Notes: generated by a model not told the origin, from the letters alone. Positions 43,389 through 52,898 are shown, numbered from the stretch's first letter. The stretch is DNA of 64,000 bases from Tessaracoccus sp. OS52 (GCF_020687685.1 NZ_JAJEWM010000001.1:1860001-1924000); one strand, 5' to 3'. Numbers and translations: made by a program.

Positions 43389-44648
43389 TCAGGCCCAGTA
43401 GGCGGCGATGGCCCGGGCGAGGTGGTGCGGGTCCTCGGCGCCGCACATCTCCCGGGCCGAATGCATGCTGAGCAGCCCGATGCCGACGTCGACCGTCGTG
43501 ATCCCCAGCCGGGTCGCGGTGATGGGTCCGATGGTCGAGCCGCACGGCACCGCGTTGTTCGAGACGAACGGCTGGGTTGGGACTTCGGCCCGGTCGCACG
43601 CCTCCAGCCAGATGGCTCCACCGACGGCGTCGGTCGCGTAGCGCTGGTTGGCGTTCAGCTTCACCAGCGGCCCCTTGTTCGGCAGCGGCCGGACCACCGG
43701 GTCATGGTGGTTGGGATAGTTGGGGTGCACGACGTGGCCGGTGTCGGCGGAGATGCACGACGAGCGGGCGAGCATCGCGCGGGTGCCGTCGACGTCGAGC
43801 CCGGCGGCCGAGGCGATCCGGACCAGCACGTCCTCGAGGATCGGGCCGGCCGCACCGGAGCTGGTGGCGGAGCCGACCTCCTCATGGTCAAAGGCTACGA
43901 ACACCGCGACGTCGTCTCCCGGCTGGGCGGCCTCCATCGCGGCGAGGGCGGCGTGGGTGCTGGACAGGTTGTCGAGCCGGCCCGAGGCGAAGAACTCGTC
44001 GTGCAGCCCGAAGCGTGCGGGAAGGGCGACGTCGAAGAGGTACAGGTCGTGGAGCGCCACGTCAGCGGGACGCACGCCTGCCAGTTCGCACAGGTGCAGC
44101 AACAGCCCGCCCTTGGGCGCGAGCGCGATGACCGGCTGGGTGTGGCCCTGCTTGTCCAGCTTCAGGCCGTCGTTGACCCCGCGGTCCAGGTGGATGGCCA
44201 GTTGCGGGACCCGTGCGATGGGCCCGGTGCGCAGGAGGTGCTGGGCGCCGTCGCGGGTCACGATCCGCCCCGCGATCCCGAGTTCGCGGTCCAGCCAGGA
44301 GTTGAGGAGCATGCCGCCGTAGACCTCCACGCCAACCTGGCTCCAGCCGGCGCTGGTCAGCAGTTCGCCGGGCTTGACCTTGAACGCCGGCGAGTCGGTG
44401 TGCGTGCCGACGATGCGGAAGCCCGCGTCGGCCCCCAGGTCATTGGGCTGCAGCCAGGCCACGACGGCGCCGTGGCGGACCACGAAGTACTTCCCGCCCA
44501 CCTTCGGGAAGGCGCGCTTCTCGTCGACGCGGAGAAAGCCCACCGCCTCGAGCCGCTCCGCTGCTGTGGCGGCGGCGTGGTAGGAGGTGGGTGAGGCGAC
44601 CACGTACGAGGCCAGGTCGTCAAGGTGGCTGGCGGCATCGGAGAGCAT
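43389..44648 (-). CDS. M18-family aminopeptidase
   Basis: 419 residues. Metal ligands and active-site segments of the M18 family are visible: THTDSPAFKVKP, SGRLDNLSSTHAAL, FDHEEVGSATSSGAAGP, SCISADTGHVVHPNYPNHHDP and SMHSAREMCGAEDP. Such dodecameric enzymes remove acidic or other N-terminal residues using two zinc or cobalt ions. It stands 19 bp upstream of the ychF start on the same strand. Confidence 0.93.
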   Translation of the reverse strand: MLSDAASHLDDLASYVVASPTSYHAAATAAERLEAVGFLRVDEKRAFPKVGGKYFVVRHGAVVAWLQPNDLGADAGFRIVGTHTDSPAFKVKPGELLTSAGWSQVGVEVYGGMLLNSWLDRELGIAGRIVTRDGAQHLLRTGPIARVPQLAIHLDRGVNDGLKLDKQGHTQPVIALAPKGGLLLHLCELAGVRPADVALHDLYLFDVALPARFGLHDEFFASGRLDNLSSTHAALAAMEAAQPGDDVAVFVAFDHEEVGSATSSGAAGPILEDVLVRIASAAGLDVDGTRAMLARSSCISADTGHVVHPNYPNHHDPVVRPLPNKGPLVKLNANQRYATDAVGGAIWLEACDRAEVPTQPFVSNNAVPCGSTIGPITATRLGITTVDVGIGLLSMHSAREMCGAEDPHHLARAIAAYWA

Positions 44649-44686
44649 GCGTCCCAGTCAACACCGAAGCATCGTCACCTGACCAG

Positions 44687-45520
44687 TCACAGGAAGATGT
44701 CGGGGAACAGCCTGTCATCCGGAGTACCCGGCACAGCGGCGTACCCGGAGAGGTCGGTGATGCCGGCCTCGGCCAGGACGTCCTCGACGATCAGTGTGTT
44801 CCCCGTGAACTCCCGGGCCGGCCGGATGATGACCTCGTAGGCGGCGTCGGCGTAGATCTGGGGCGTTCGGCTGGCCGCCATCAGCCTGTCGCCGCCCAGC
44901 AGGTTCTGCACGGCGGCGGTGGCGATGGTGGTGCGGGGCCACAGCGTGTTGGCTGCGATGCCGTCGGCGGCGAACTCGGCGGCCAGGCCGAGCGTCGCCA
45001 TTGTCATGCCGTACTTGGCCAGCGTGTAGCCGGTGTGGGCTCCGAGCCACTTCGGGTCAAGGTTGAGTGGCGGCGATAGGGAGAGGATGTGCGGGTTGCT
45101 GCTTCCCCGCAGGGCGGGGATGGCGGCCCTCGACAGCATGAAGGTGCCGCGGACGTTGACGTCGGCCATGAGGTCGTACTTCTTCGGTGCCAGGTCCAGG
45201 GTGCGGGAAAGGTCGATCACGGAGGCGTTGTTGACCACGACGTCGATGCCGCCGAACTCGGCGAGGGTGGCCTCGACGGCCCTGGCGATGTCGTCGTCGC
45301 TGCGGACGTCCCCGACGACTGGCAGCGCCCGTCCGCCCGCCGCCCGGATCTGCTCGGCCGCGGTGTGGATGGTGCCCTCGAGCCTTGGGTGGGGCGTGTC
45401 GGTCTTGGCCAGCAGCGCGACGTTCGCGCCGTCGGCGGCCGCGCGCAGCGCGATCGCGAGCCCGATCCCCCGGCTCCCGCCGGAGATCAGGAGGGTGCGC
45501 CCGGCGAGCGTGCCGGTCAC
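44687..45520 (-). CDS. Short-chain dehydrogenase, HSDL2-like
   Basis: 277 residues. TLLISGGSRGIGLAIA is the NAD(P) loop; DVVVNNASVI and YTLAKYGMTMATLGLAAE supply the NNA and YxxxK catalytic motifs. The C-terminal part (TLWPRTTIATAAVQNLLGGD) is of the HSDL2 type. The GTG start overlaps the stop of the enoyl-CoA hydratase gene by four bases (GTGA), so the two are coupled and likely act on related acyl or alcohol substrates. Unknown specificity. Confidence 0.88.
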   Translation of the reverse strand: MTGTLAGRTLLISGGSRGIGLAIALRAAADGANVALLAKTDTPHPRLEGTIHTAAEQIRAAGGRALPVVGDVRSDDDIARAVEATLAEFGGIDVVVNNASVIDLSRTLDLAPKKYDLMADVNVRGTFMLSRAAIPALRGSSNPHILSLSPPLNLDPKWLGAHTGYTLAKYGMTMATLGLAAEFAADGIAANTLWPRTTIATAAVQNLLGGDRLMAASRTPQIYADAAYEVIIRPAREFTGNTLIVEDVLAEAGITDLSGYAAVPGTPDDRLFPDIFL

Positions 45521-46281
45521 GACTTGCCCCGGGCGAAGGCGGCCACGCGTGCGCGGGCGTCGGAGGTGTCGAAGATGGCGCCGATGGTTCGCGCCTCCTC
45601 CGTCAACTGCGCCGCGAAGGAACGCCCTGGCCGGGAACGGATGAGCCGCTTGGCCTGGCCGTAGGCGCCCGTGGCGTTGTCCAGCCAGTACCGCGCCACC
45701 TCCACCGCTCGGGCCTGCACCTGTTCCGGTTCCACCACCTCCGCCACCAACCCCCAGGCCAGTGCCTCCTCGGCCGACAACAGCCGGTCCGACAGGACGA
45801 GCTGCAGTGCCCTGCGCTCGCCGACGGCCCGCGCCAGTTGAGCGGTGACCGACAGGTCCGGGGTGAGCCCGACGCGGGCATACAGGCTGCCGATCCGGGA
45901 ATCCGTGCCCGCCACCGCGTAGTCGGAGGTGAGCAGGATCCCCAGGCCACCGCCAGCGGTGGTGCCGTGCGCGGCGGCGACGACCGGGATGCTGGACTCG
46001 GTCAGGGCCTGAATGCCGGCGTTGATCGTCTCGGCCAACGCGGTGATGTCGGATCCCGAACCCATCGCCGTGGCCATCTCCACCACGTCCCCACCGGCGC
46101 AGAAGGCCGGGCCCGCGCCGTCGACGAGGATGGCGCCCACGTCGTCGCGTGAGGTCACGTCAACCGCTGCACGTTGCCACGCGTGCGCGAGGTCGACGTT
46201 GAACGCGTTCAGCCGCTCCGGCCGGTTGAGCGTGAGGCGCGCGAGTCCATCGGAGAGGGAGACGAGGATTGGATCTGTCAC
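45517..46281 (-). CDS. Enoyl-CoA hydratase/isomerase family protein
   Basis: 254 residues of the crotonase fold. The oxyanion-hole segments GPAFCAGGDVVEM and TTAGGGLGILLTSDYAVAG are clear; the usual Glu pair is only partly kept, so hydratase versus isomerase activity cannot be decided. GTG start with AAGGAG upstream. Co-transcribed with an SDR gene, which fits hydration followed by oxidation. Confidence 0.9.
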   Translation of the reverse strand: MTDPILVSLSDGLARLTLNRPERLNAFNVDLAHAWQRAAVDVTSRDDVGAILVDGAGPAFCAGGDVVEMATAMGSGSDITALAETINAGIQALTESSIPVVAAAHGTTAGGGLGILLTSDYAVAGTDSRIGSLYARVGLTPDLSVTAQLARAVGERRALQLVLSDRLLSAEEALAWGLVAEVVEPEQVQARAVEVARYWLDNATGAYGQAKRLIRSRPGRSFAAQLTEEARTIGAIFDTSDARARVAAFARGKS

Positions 46282-46375
46282 GGAGCGCTCCTTCGCGGCG
46301 GTGAGGCCTCAACCCTACGGTGCGGATGAGCTTGCGGGGAACTACTGTGTGGACTCCACAGGCAAAGGAGTCATC

Positions 46376-46966
46376 GTGGCCACACTCGTACTGTTCCACC
46401 ACGTCCAGGGCCTGACCGACGGCGTCCGCGAGTTCGCGGACAAGTTCCGCACCGCCGGCCACAGTGTCCTCACACCAGACCTGTTCGACGGCGCCCTTCC
46501 GGACTCCATCGAGGAGGGAGTCGCCTTCGCCGAGGCCCTCGACGAGGAGACGGCCGGCCAGCGCGTCGAGGCAGCCCTGGCCGACGTCCGCGAGGGTGCG
46601 GTCTTCGGAGGCATCTCCTGGGGCGCGATGCACGCGCAGCGCCTCGCACAGACCCTGCCCGGCGCCAAGGGTGCCCTGCTGTACGAGGCATGCATCCCCA
46701 TCACGGGAGAGTGGGCCTTCGGCCCATGGCCGAAGACAGTGCCGCTGCAGGTGCACGGCATGGCCGATGACCCGTTTTTCGCGCACGAGGGGGACCTCGA
46801 CGCAGCCCTGGAGATCCGCGACGCGGTGGGCTCCGAACTGGTGGAGGTCTACACCTATCCCGGCGACAGGCACCTGTTCATCGACAGTTCACTACCCTCC
46901 CATGACCCCCGCGCGACGGCGCTGGTGGTGGAACGCTCGCTGGAGTTCCTGGAACGGATCCACTGA
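46376..46966 (+). CDS. Dienelactone hydrolase family protein
   Basis: 196 residues, alpha/beta hydrolase of the DLH family: VLFHHVQGLTDGVREFADKF, the nucleophile elbow GISWGAMHAQ with Ser where canonical DLH has Cys, and GDRHLFIDSS with the catalytic His. Start is a GTG with AAAGGAG just before. A TACTGT at 46343-46348 may be the -10. Substrate unknown; many actinobacterial members act on carboxyl esters. Confidence 0.85.
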   Translation: MATLVLFHHVQGLTDGVREFADKFRTAGHSVLTPDLFDGALPDSIEEGVAFAEALDEETAGQRVEAALADVREGAVFGGISWGAMHAQRLAQTLPGAKGALLYEACIPITGEWAFGPWPKTVPLQVHGMADDPFFAHEGDLDAALEIRDAVGSELVEVYTYPGDRHLFIDSSLPSHDPRATALVVERSLEFLERIH

Positions 46967-47009
46967 GCAGCCCGCTGCGCCACCCCAACGACAAGTAAGG
47001 AACAAATTC

Positions 47010-48137
47010 GTGACAAGGTCCCTCACCCGTCTCGTCCTCGCACTCCTGGTGGCCGCCGGGCCGATGATCCTGGCGGCGCCGCTCCCCCAGGCCTCGGCGG
47101 ACTCCGGGTCGGTCTACACCACACCGGGTGAGCACACCGTGGACGGCCGCAAGTGGCGCACCTGGTGCGAGAAGTACACCTCCACCATCCACCGCTGCGA
47201 GAGCGAGATCTGGGCCACCCAGATCCACGAGCACCCCGGGGTCGGCTACGAGGTGGTGAACGGCTGGGCCTTCAACAACCTGACCTACCTGCCCGCACCC
47301 GAGTCGGCCTGGGGTGGCAACCCCCTGGCGAACACCGGGACCTTCACCTCCAACGGCAGGCAGTGGCGGACCTCCTGCAAGGACGAGTGGACGGGCGCAA
47401 ACGGCTGCCGCTCGTTCATCCGCGCCACTGTGGTTGTCACGCGTGCGGGACGGTACGTGAAGGAGGACCTGTGGGTGTTCAACAACATCGTGCAGTTCGG
47501 CACCACGTCCAACCCACCCGACGTCGCCACGCCCCGCAGCTGCACCGTCACCGTCGACGGCATCCGGATGGACCTGCTCGCCACCCGCACAACCGCTACC
47601 GCTGTCCGCACCAGCGGCACGGGCGCCGTCGTGACGATGGTGGAGCGGGTGCCCGGCACCTCCTGCGACGTGCGCACGGTCCTGCGCGACACGACGGGCC
47701 GGATCGGCGCCCGGGGGACGGCGCCCGCAGCGGATCGGCAGCAGGACACGCTCACGACGCCGGTTGGCGAGTTCACGGTCCACGACGCGTTCGGTTCCGA
47801 CCCGAACCCCGGCACGGCGCTGGCCTGGCGCGACGTCGGCCAGGACTCCTACTGGGTGCTCGACAACTTCTCCGCCTACTACAACCAGTGGCGCGAGGGC
47901 AGGCTCGGCGGCTTCGACAGGTCCGAGTCCGAGCACCTCATCACCTATGACCCCGAGTACGACCTGGCGGCGGTCATCGACTACAACCGCTCCCCGGCCG
48001 TCAAGGGCAAGGGAGGTGCGATCTTCCTGCACGTCCACGGCTCCGGCGCAACCGCCGGCTGCGTGTCGATCAGCAAGGAGAACATGCGCACCTGGCTCCA
48101 GCACGCCCACCCGGGCGACGTGATAGCAATTCGGTGA
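47010..48137 (+). CDS. Secreted L,D-transpeptidase-like protein with duplicated cysteine module
   Basis: 375 residues. Signal peptide to about residue 31 (ASADS). Residues ~40-97 and ~108-165 are two copies of a module: DGRKWRTWC...RCESEIWATQ...WAFNN and NGRQWRTSC...GCRSFIRATV...WVFNN, each with two Cys likely forming a disulfide. The C-terminal ~150 residues are YkuD-like, ending HVHGSGATAGCVSIS with the catalytic His and Cys351 of L,D-transpeptidases, which make 3-3 cross-links. The start is a GTG with AAGGA upstream. The repeated module has no name that I know. Confidence 0.85.
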   Translation: MTRSLTRLVLALLVAAGPMILAAPLPQASADSGSVYTTPGEHTVDGRKWRTWCEKYTSTIHRCESEIWATQIHEHPGVGYEVVNGWAFNNLTYLPAPESAWGGNPLANTGTFTSNGRQWRTSCKDEWTGANGCRSFIRATVVVTRAGRYVKEDLWVFNNIVQFGTTSNPPDVATPRSCTVTVDGIRMDLLATRTTATAVRTSGTGAVVTMVERVPGTSCDVRTVLRDTTGRIGARGTAPAADRQQDTLTTPVGEFTVHDAFGSDPNPGTALAWRDVGQDSYWVLDNFSAYYNQWREGRLGGFDRSESEHLITYDPEYDLAAVIDYNRSPAVKGKGGAIFLHVHGSGATAGCVSISKENMRTWLQHAHPGDVIAIR

Positions 48138-48192
48138 GGGGAACCCGCCCCGGGCGTCGCCTGATTTGGCAGGTCGTGCGAACCTAGTACCT

Positions 48193-49011
48193 GTGAGTGG
48201 CCTTTTCGAACCCCGGGCACAGGGGGATGCATGGTTCCGTGTCGGCAAGGTGGAGGTGACCTCCACCGTATTCGTCGTGGCGCTGGGCGCGTTCGGGATC
48301 CTGGCCTCGGTGATCTTCCCGATGCTGCCGATGCTGCTCGCGCTGCTGCCCGGTGCCGTCTTCAGCGGTGAGGTGTGGCGGCTGTTCACCTGGCCCGTCC
48401 CGGACCAGATCTCGCTGTGGAGCCTGCTCACCCTCGCCCTGCTGTGGTACTTCGGCTCCCAAGTGGAAGCCGCGATCGGCCGAGCTGCCATGGCGCGCCT
48501 GTACCTGTGGATCTGGGGAGCCCTCACGGTCTCGACGATGCTGGTCGGGATTCTGGCTCCTGAGTCAGTGGGAGTGGTGGGCCTCAACCTGGTGGAGTTC
48601 TTCGTGCTCCTGCTCTGGATCGCCGAGTACCCCACCCGCCGCTTCCTGTTCAACATTCCGGCCTGGGTCATCGGGGCGGTGCTCCTGGGCGTCCAGATCC
48701 TGCAACTGATTGCCGGCCGGGCCTGGGGCAGCCTGTTCAGCCTCCTGATCGCCCTGTTCCTGGTGGCCGTGGCCGCCCGCGGCCTGGGGCTGCTGGGTGC
48801 CTACGGCTGGATCCCCGGGCGGCGTCGCCGCTCCGGCGGTTCATCGACGAGGCCGAGCCACCGCGCCCCTTCGCGCGCGCACCGCAGGCACACCTCGGAC
48901 GAGGAACGCCTCGACGACCTGCTCGGCAAGATCAGCGCCCACGGCATGGATAGCCTCACCCGCTCCGAGCGCGCCGAGCTGGAGAAGTTGCGGCTGCGAC
49001 GTCGCGGCTGA
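48193..49011 (+). CDS. Rhomboid-like membrane protein without protease motifs
   Basis: 272 residues with six predicted membrane segments and a C-terminal cytoplasmic tail. VWRLFTWPVPDQISLWSLLTLALLWYFGSQVEAAIGRAAMARLYLWIWG is rhomboid-like (TM2 region). The catalytic GxSG and His motifs are absent: the expected position reads VGVVGLNLVEFF. The last ~40 residues (DEERLDDLLGKISAHGMDSLTRSERAELEKLRLRRR) match the DUF6576 tail of such proteins. So it is likely an iRhom-like, inactive protein. GTG start; a TTG nine codons upstream is an alternative. Confidence 0.8.
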   Translation: MSGLFEPRAQGDAWFRVGKVEVTSTVFVVALGAFGILASVIFPMLPMLLALLPGAVFSGEVWRLFTWPVPDQISLWSLLTLALLWYFGSQVEAAIGRAAMARLYLWIWGALTVSTMLVGILAPESVGVVGLNLVEFFVLLLWIAEYPTRRFLFNIPAWVIGAVLLGVQILQLIAGRAWGSLFSLLIALFLVAVAARGLGLLGAYGWIPGRRRRSGGSSTRPSHRAPSRAHRRHTSDEERLDDLLGKISAHGMDSLTRSERAELEKLRLRRRG

Positions 49012-49080
49012 CGTGGGCGATCGGGCCACCTGCGGCGGCGCCTGGCGGCAATTGTCAGTGGTCCCTGAGATGGTGGACCC

Positions 49081-50613
49081 ATGACAGTTCCAGGCATCAT
49101 CGTCAGCATCGCCGCCCTCGTCATCGGCGCAGTGGTCGGGTATCTCCTCGCCCGCCAGAGCCGGGTGGCCACGGCGTCGGCGGAGCAGGAAAAGGCCCTT
49201 TCGGACGCCCGTCTGGACGCGTCGACGGCGCGCGCCGAGGCCAGCCGCGCCCGCGAGGAAGTCGCCAACGCCCGCTCGGAGATCGCGGCCCAGTTGACGG
49301 ACAAGGCCGAGCTGCGCACCGCCGTGGTCGACGCCCAGCGCGAGACGGCCGAGGTGCGGACCGAACTCGCACGGGCCGTGGCCGGCCGGGCGACGGCGGA
49401 GGCGGAACGGGATTCCGCGCTGCGGCTGACCGACGAGTTGAAGGCGGACCGCGCCGCGATGGAGGACCGGTTCAAGCTGATCTCAACCCAGTCGCTGGAC
49501 GCCCAGTCCGCCAAGGCGGACAAGACGGCATCCGAGCGGATGGCAGCCACCCAGCAGCTGGTCACCCCGCTCGCAGAGCACCTCAAGCAACTCAATGACC
49601 GCCTGGGTGAGGTGGAGAAGCAGCGCGCCTCACTGGCTGCGGAACTGCGCGAGCAGGTGCAGGCCGTCAAGGACTCCGGGGAGACCATCCGCCGGGAGGC
49701 CCTGAGCCTCAGCAACGCACTGCGGACCCCCCAGGTGCGCGGCTCCTGGGGTGAGCACAGCCTGCGCCGCATCGTGGAGATCTCCGGGCTGACCGCGCGC
49801 TGCGACTTCGACGACCAGACCTCCTACACCAGCGCCGACGGTGATCGGTTCCGCCCGGACATGCGCATCAACCTCGCCGACGGCAAGGTCGTCTTCGTTG
49901 ACTCGAAGGTGCCGCTCAAGGCGGTGCTGGATGCCTACAACACCGAGGACGACGTCGCGCAGACGGCGCACCTGGCCACGTTCTCCCGGCACGTGCGCGG
50001 TCACATCGACGCGCTCAGCGGGAAGAACTACTGGCACCTCGATGTCGGGTCGCCCGAATTCGTCGTGCTGTTCCTCGGATCCGACGAGTTCTACCGGCTG
50101 GCGCTGGAGCAGCAGCCTGACCTGCATGACTACGCCGCCCGCAAGAACGTGATGCTCGCCTGCCCGGGGACGCTGATCCCGCTGCTGCACATCGTCGCGC
50201 ACGGCTGGAAGCAGGCCGCGCTGGCGGAGTCGGCGGCCAAGGTCTCCAAGATCGGCCGGGAACTGCACGAACGGATCGCCACCATGGGCGAGCACTTCGA
50301 CAAGCTGGGCCGTTCCATCAACTCGACCGTCACCAACTTCAACAAGGCCGTGGGCACCCTCGAGACCCGCGTGATGGTCTCCGCCCGCAAGTTGAAGGAA
50401 CTCGACGTGGTGAACGAGGACCTCAAGGAGATCCCCGTCGTGGACGCCAGCGTCCGGGAGCTGTCTGTCCCGGAGATGGTGGACTACCAGGAGGGCCAGC
50501 AGCAACAGCGCGCCCTTGAGGCCTCCCTGTTCGAGGACGAGCCGGACCTGTCGTTCGGCAGGGTGCGGGAACTGAGACGCACCATCCCGGCGTCGGCAAC
50601 AATGGACCAATGA
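49081..50613 (+). CDS. rmuC: DNA recombination protein RmuC
   Basis: 510 residues. One N-terminal membrane segment (residues 3-22), then a long Ala/Glu/Arg-rich coiled coil (about 30-210), then the RmuC nuclease-like domain with RGSWGEHSLRRIVEISGL, FRPDMRINLADGKVVFVDSKVPL and VMLACPGTLIPLLHIVAHGWKQ. RmuC limits inversions at short repeats in E. coli. Its stop overlaps the ilvA start by four bases. Confidence 0.93.
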   Translation: MTVPGIIVSIAALVIGAVVGYLLARQSRVATASAEQEKALSDARLDASTARAEASRAREEVANARSEIAAQLTDKAELRTAVVDAQRETAEVRTELARAVAGRATAEAERDSALRLTDELKADRAAMEDRFKLISTQSLDAQSAKADKTASERMAATQQLVTPLAEHLKQLNDRLGEVEKQRASLAAELREQVQAVKDSGETIRREALSLSNALRTPQVRGSWGEHSLRRIVEISGLTARCDFDDQTSYTSADGDRFRPDMRINLADGKVVFVDSKVPLKAVLDAYNTEDDVAQTAHLATFSRHVRGHIDALSGKNYWHLDVGSPEFVVLFLGSDEFYRLALEQQPDLHDYAARKNVMLACPGTLIPLLHIVAHGWKQAALAESAAKVSKIGRELHERIATMGEHFDKLGRSINSTVTNFNKAVGTLETRVMVSARKLKELDVVNEDLKEIPVVDASVRELSVPEMVDYQEGQQQQRALEASLFEDEPDLSFGRVRELRRTIPASATMDQ

Positions 50614-51878
50614 CGTCCCTGACTGAACTGGCCGAACTGGTGCCGAGCGCCGTCGAGCGGCTCGCCGGCATCGCGGCCCGCACGCCGGTGCACCGCAACG
50701 CCAGGCTGTCAGCGGCCACCGGCTCCGAGATCTGGATCAAGCGGGAAGACCTGCAGCCAGTGCGCTCCTACAAGGTCCGCGGCGCCTACAACCTGATGAG
50801 CCAGCTGAGCGAGGAGCAGAAGGCTGCCGGGGTGGTGTGCGCCTCAGCCGGCAACCACGGCCAGGGAGTCGCGTTCAGCTGCGCGGCGCTCGGGATCCAG
50901 GGCACTGTCATCGTGCCCTCCACCACGCCGCGCCAGAAGCGGCAGCGGATCGTCGAACTGGGCGAGGGCCACATCCAGTTGAAGCTGGCAGGCTCCACCT
51001 ATGATCAAGCCGGCGTCGCGGCCAAGGAGTTCGCGGAGGCCAACGGGCAGATCCTGGTTCCCGCCTTCGACCATCCGCTGACAGCCGCGGGCCAGGCCAC
51101 GGCCATCGTCGAGGCGTTCTCGCAGCTGCCCGGCGTGCCCGACGTCGTGGTGCTGCCCGTCGGGGGCGGCGGCCTCATCGCAGGGGCCGCGGCCTGGCTG
51201 CGCACCCACCATCCCGGGGTGCGGATCGTCGGCGTGGAGCCGGAAGGGGCTCCCTGCGTCGCCGCCGCCATCTCCGCCGGGCGCCCGGTCGCCCTTCAGG
51301 ACATCGACACGTTCGTCGACGGGGCCGCCGTCAGCCGCGTGGGCGACTACACCTTCAGCGTGATCCGCGAGGCCGCTCCCGAGCTGCTCCGCGTCCCCGA
51401 GGGCCAGGTCTGCACGGAGATGCTGGACATGTACCAGATCGACGGCATCATCGCCGAGCCGGCGGGTGCCCTGGCCACCGCTGCGCTGCCCACCGGTGGC
51501 GTCGGGGCCCGCATGAGCCTGAAGCCGGGCTCAACGGTCCTGACCATGGTCTCGGGCGGGAACAACGACGTCGCCCGCTATACCGAGGTCGTGGAACGCT
51601 CACTGGTGCACGAGGGCCGAAAGCGCTACTTCCTGGTGGAGTTCCCGCAGGAGCCCGGAGCGCTGCGGCGGTTCCTCAACGACATCCTCGGCCCGGAGGA
51701 CGACATCACCTACTTCGAGTACGTCAAGCGCAGCAGCCGGGACACCGGTCCGGCGCTCGTAGGGGTGGAACTGGGCAACCCGGGAGACTACGAGTTCCTG
51801 CTGCACCGGATCGTCGATTCAGGTATGCAGGTGGAAGTGGTGGCCGCCGAGAGCCCCTTCTTCCGGTTCCTGATCTAG
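50610..51878 (+). CDS. ilvA: Threonine ammonia-lyase
   Basis: 422 residues. PLP enzyme converting threonine to 2-oxobutanoate, the first step to isoleucine. The Schiff-base Lys lies in REDLQPVRSYKVRGAYN; SAGNHGQG and LPVGGGGLIAGAA give the PLP phosphate and glycine loops. The C-terminal ~90 residues form an ACT-like regulatory domain (YFLVEFPQEPGALRRFLNDILGPEDDITYFEY), as in the biosynthetic, isoleucine-inhibited type. It is translationally coupled to rmuC. Confidence 0.95.
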   Translation: MTSLTELAELVPSAVERLAGIAARTPVHRNARLSAATGSEIWIKREDLQPVRSYKVRGAYNLMSQLSEEQKAAGVVCASAGNHGQGVAFSCAALGIQGTVIVPSTTPRQKRQRIVELGEGHIQLKLAGSTYDQAGVAAKEFAEANGQILVPAFDHPLTAAGQATAIVEAFSQLPGVPDVVVLPVGGGGLIAGAAAWLRTHHPGVRIVGVEPEGAPCVAAAISAGRPVALQDIDTFVDGAAVSRVGDYTFSVIREAAPELLRVPEGQVCTEMLDMYQIDGIIAEPAGALATAALPTGGVGARMSLKPGSTVLTMVSGGNNDVARYTEVVERSLVHEGRKRYFLVEFPQEPGALRRFLNDILGPEDDITYFEYVKRSSRDTGPALVGVELGNPGDYEFLLHRIVDSGMQVEVVAAESPFFRFLI

Positions 51879-51883
51879 CCGTC

Positions 51884-52858
51884 TCAGTGCTTGAGGGCGC
51901 TGGCCTTCAGGTCCTTGCGCAGCTCCGGCGGCAGGGAGAACTGCAGGTTCTCCTCCGTGAGACGCTCCTCCACTGCAACTGGGAAGCCGCGCTCCTGGAG
52001 GAAGTCGAGCACCCCCTGCACCAGTTCGTCCGGTACGGACGCGCCGCTGGTGACCCCGACGGAGGAGACGCCGTCGAGCCACGCCTCGTCGATCTCGTGG
52101 GCGTAGTCCACCCGGTGGGAGGCCTTCGCCCCGGCCTCCAGCGCCACCTCCACCAGACGGACGGAGTTGGATGAGTTGCGCGACCCGACCACGATCATCA
52201 GGTCAACCTTGGGCGCGATCTGCTTCACCGCCTGCTGGCGGTTCTGCGTGGCGTAGCAGATGTCGTCGGAGGGCGGGTCCAGCAGCAGGGGGAACTTCTC
52301 CCGGAGCCGGTTGACGGTCTCCATGGTCTCGTCGACGCTGAGGGTGGTCTGGCTGAGCCAGGCCATCGGACGGTCCGGGGAGATGTCGAGGGCGTCGACG
52401 TCGTCGGGGTGCTCGACGAGCGTGATCCGCTCCGGCGCCTCACCAGTGGTGCCCTCCACCTCCTCGTGCCCGGCGTGCCCGATCAGGAAGATGTCCACGT
52501 CCTCGGCCGCGAACCGCTTGGCCTCCCGGTGCACCTTGGTGACCAGCGGGCAGGTGGCGTCGATCGCCTTCAGCTGGCGGGCGGCCGCCTCGGCATGGAC
52601 CGCCGGCGAGACGCCGTGGGCCGAGAACACGACGATGGCCTCCGGGGGCACCTCGTCCAGTTCCTCGACGAAGATCGCGCCGCGCGCCTCCAGCGTCTCC
52701 ACCACGTGGCGGTTGTGCACGATCTGCTTGCGCACGTAGACGGGCGCGCCATAGGTCTCAAGCGCCTTCTCGACGGTGATCACGGCCCGGTCCACGCCCG
52801 CGCAATAGCCACGGGGGGCGGCGAGGAGGACCTGCTTGCTGGTCTGAGGGGCGTTCAT
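51884..52858 (-). CDS. ispH: 4-hydroxy-3-methylbut-2-enyl diphosphate reductase
   Basis: 324 residues. Final enzyme of the MEP isoprenoid pathway, giving IPP and DMAPP. The three cluster cysteines are in [11 protein letters not shown] (Cys19), [11 protein letters not shown] and [19 protein letters not shown] and [16 protein letters not shown] also fit. The ATG at 52858 has TAGACT 7 nt upstream; the frame is open for a long way before it, but without homology. Divergent from xseA over 40 bp. Confidence 0.96.
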   Translation of the reverse strand: MNAPQTSKQVLLAAPRGYCAGVDRAVITVEKALETYGAPVYVRKQIVHNRHVVETLEARGAIFVEELDEVPPEAIVVFSAHGVSPAVHAEAAARQLKAIDATCPLVTKVHREAKRFAAEDVDIFLIGHAGHEEVEGTTGEAPERITLVEHPDDVDALDISPDRPMAWLSQTTLSVDETMETVNRLREKFPLLLDPPSDDICYATQNRQQAVKQIAPKVDLMIVVGSRNSSNSVRLVEVALEAGAKASHRVDYAHEIDEAWLDGVSSVGVTSGASVPDELVQGVLDFLQERGFPVAVEERLTEENLQFSLPPELRKDLKASALKH

Positions 52859-52865
52859 GCACACC

Positions 52866-52871
52866 AGTCTA
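52866..52871 (-). promoter_or_regulatory. Leaderless -10 box of ispH
   Basis: TAGACT on the minus strand, 7 nt before the ATG at 52858. Confidence 0.6.
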
Positions 52872-52885
52872 GGTGAGGCCAGAGG

Positions 52886-52891
52886 TAGGGT
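52886..52891 (+). promoter_or_regulatory. Leaderless -10 box of xseA
   Basis: TAGGGT, 7 nt before the ATG at 52899; 14 bp separate it from the ispH -10 on the other strand. Confidence 0.6.
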
Positions 52892-52898
52892 GACCGGC

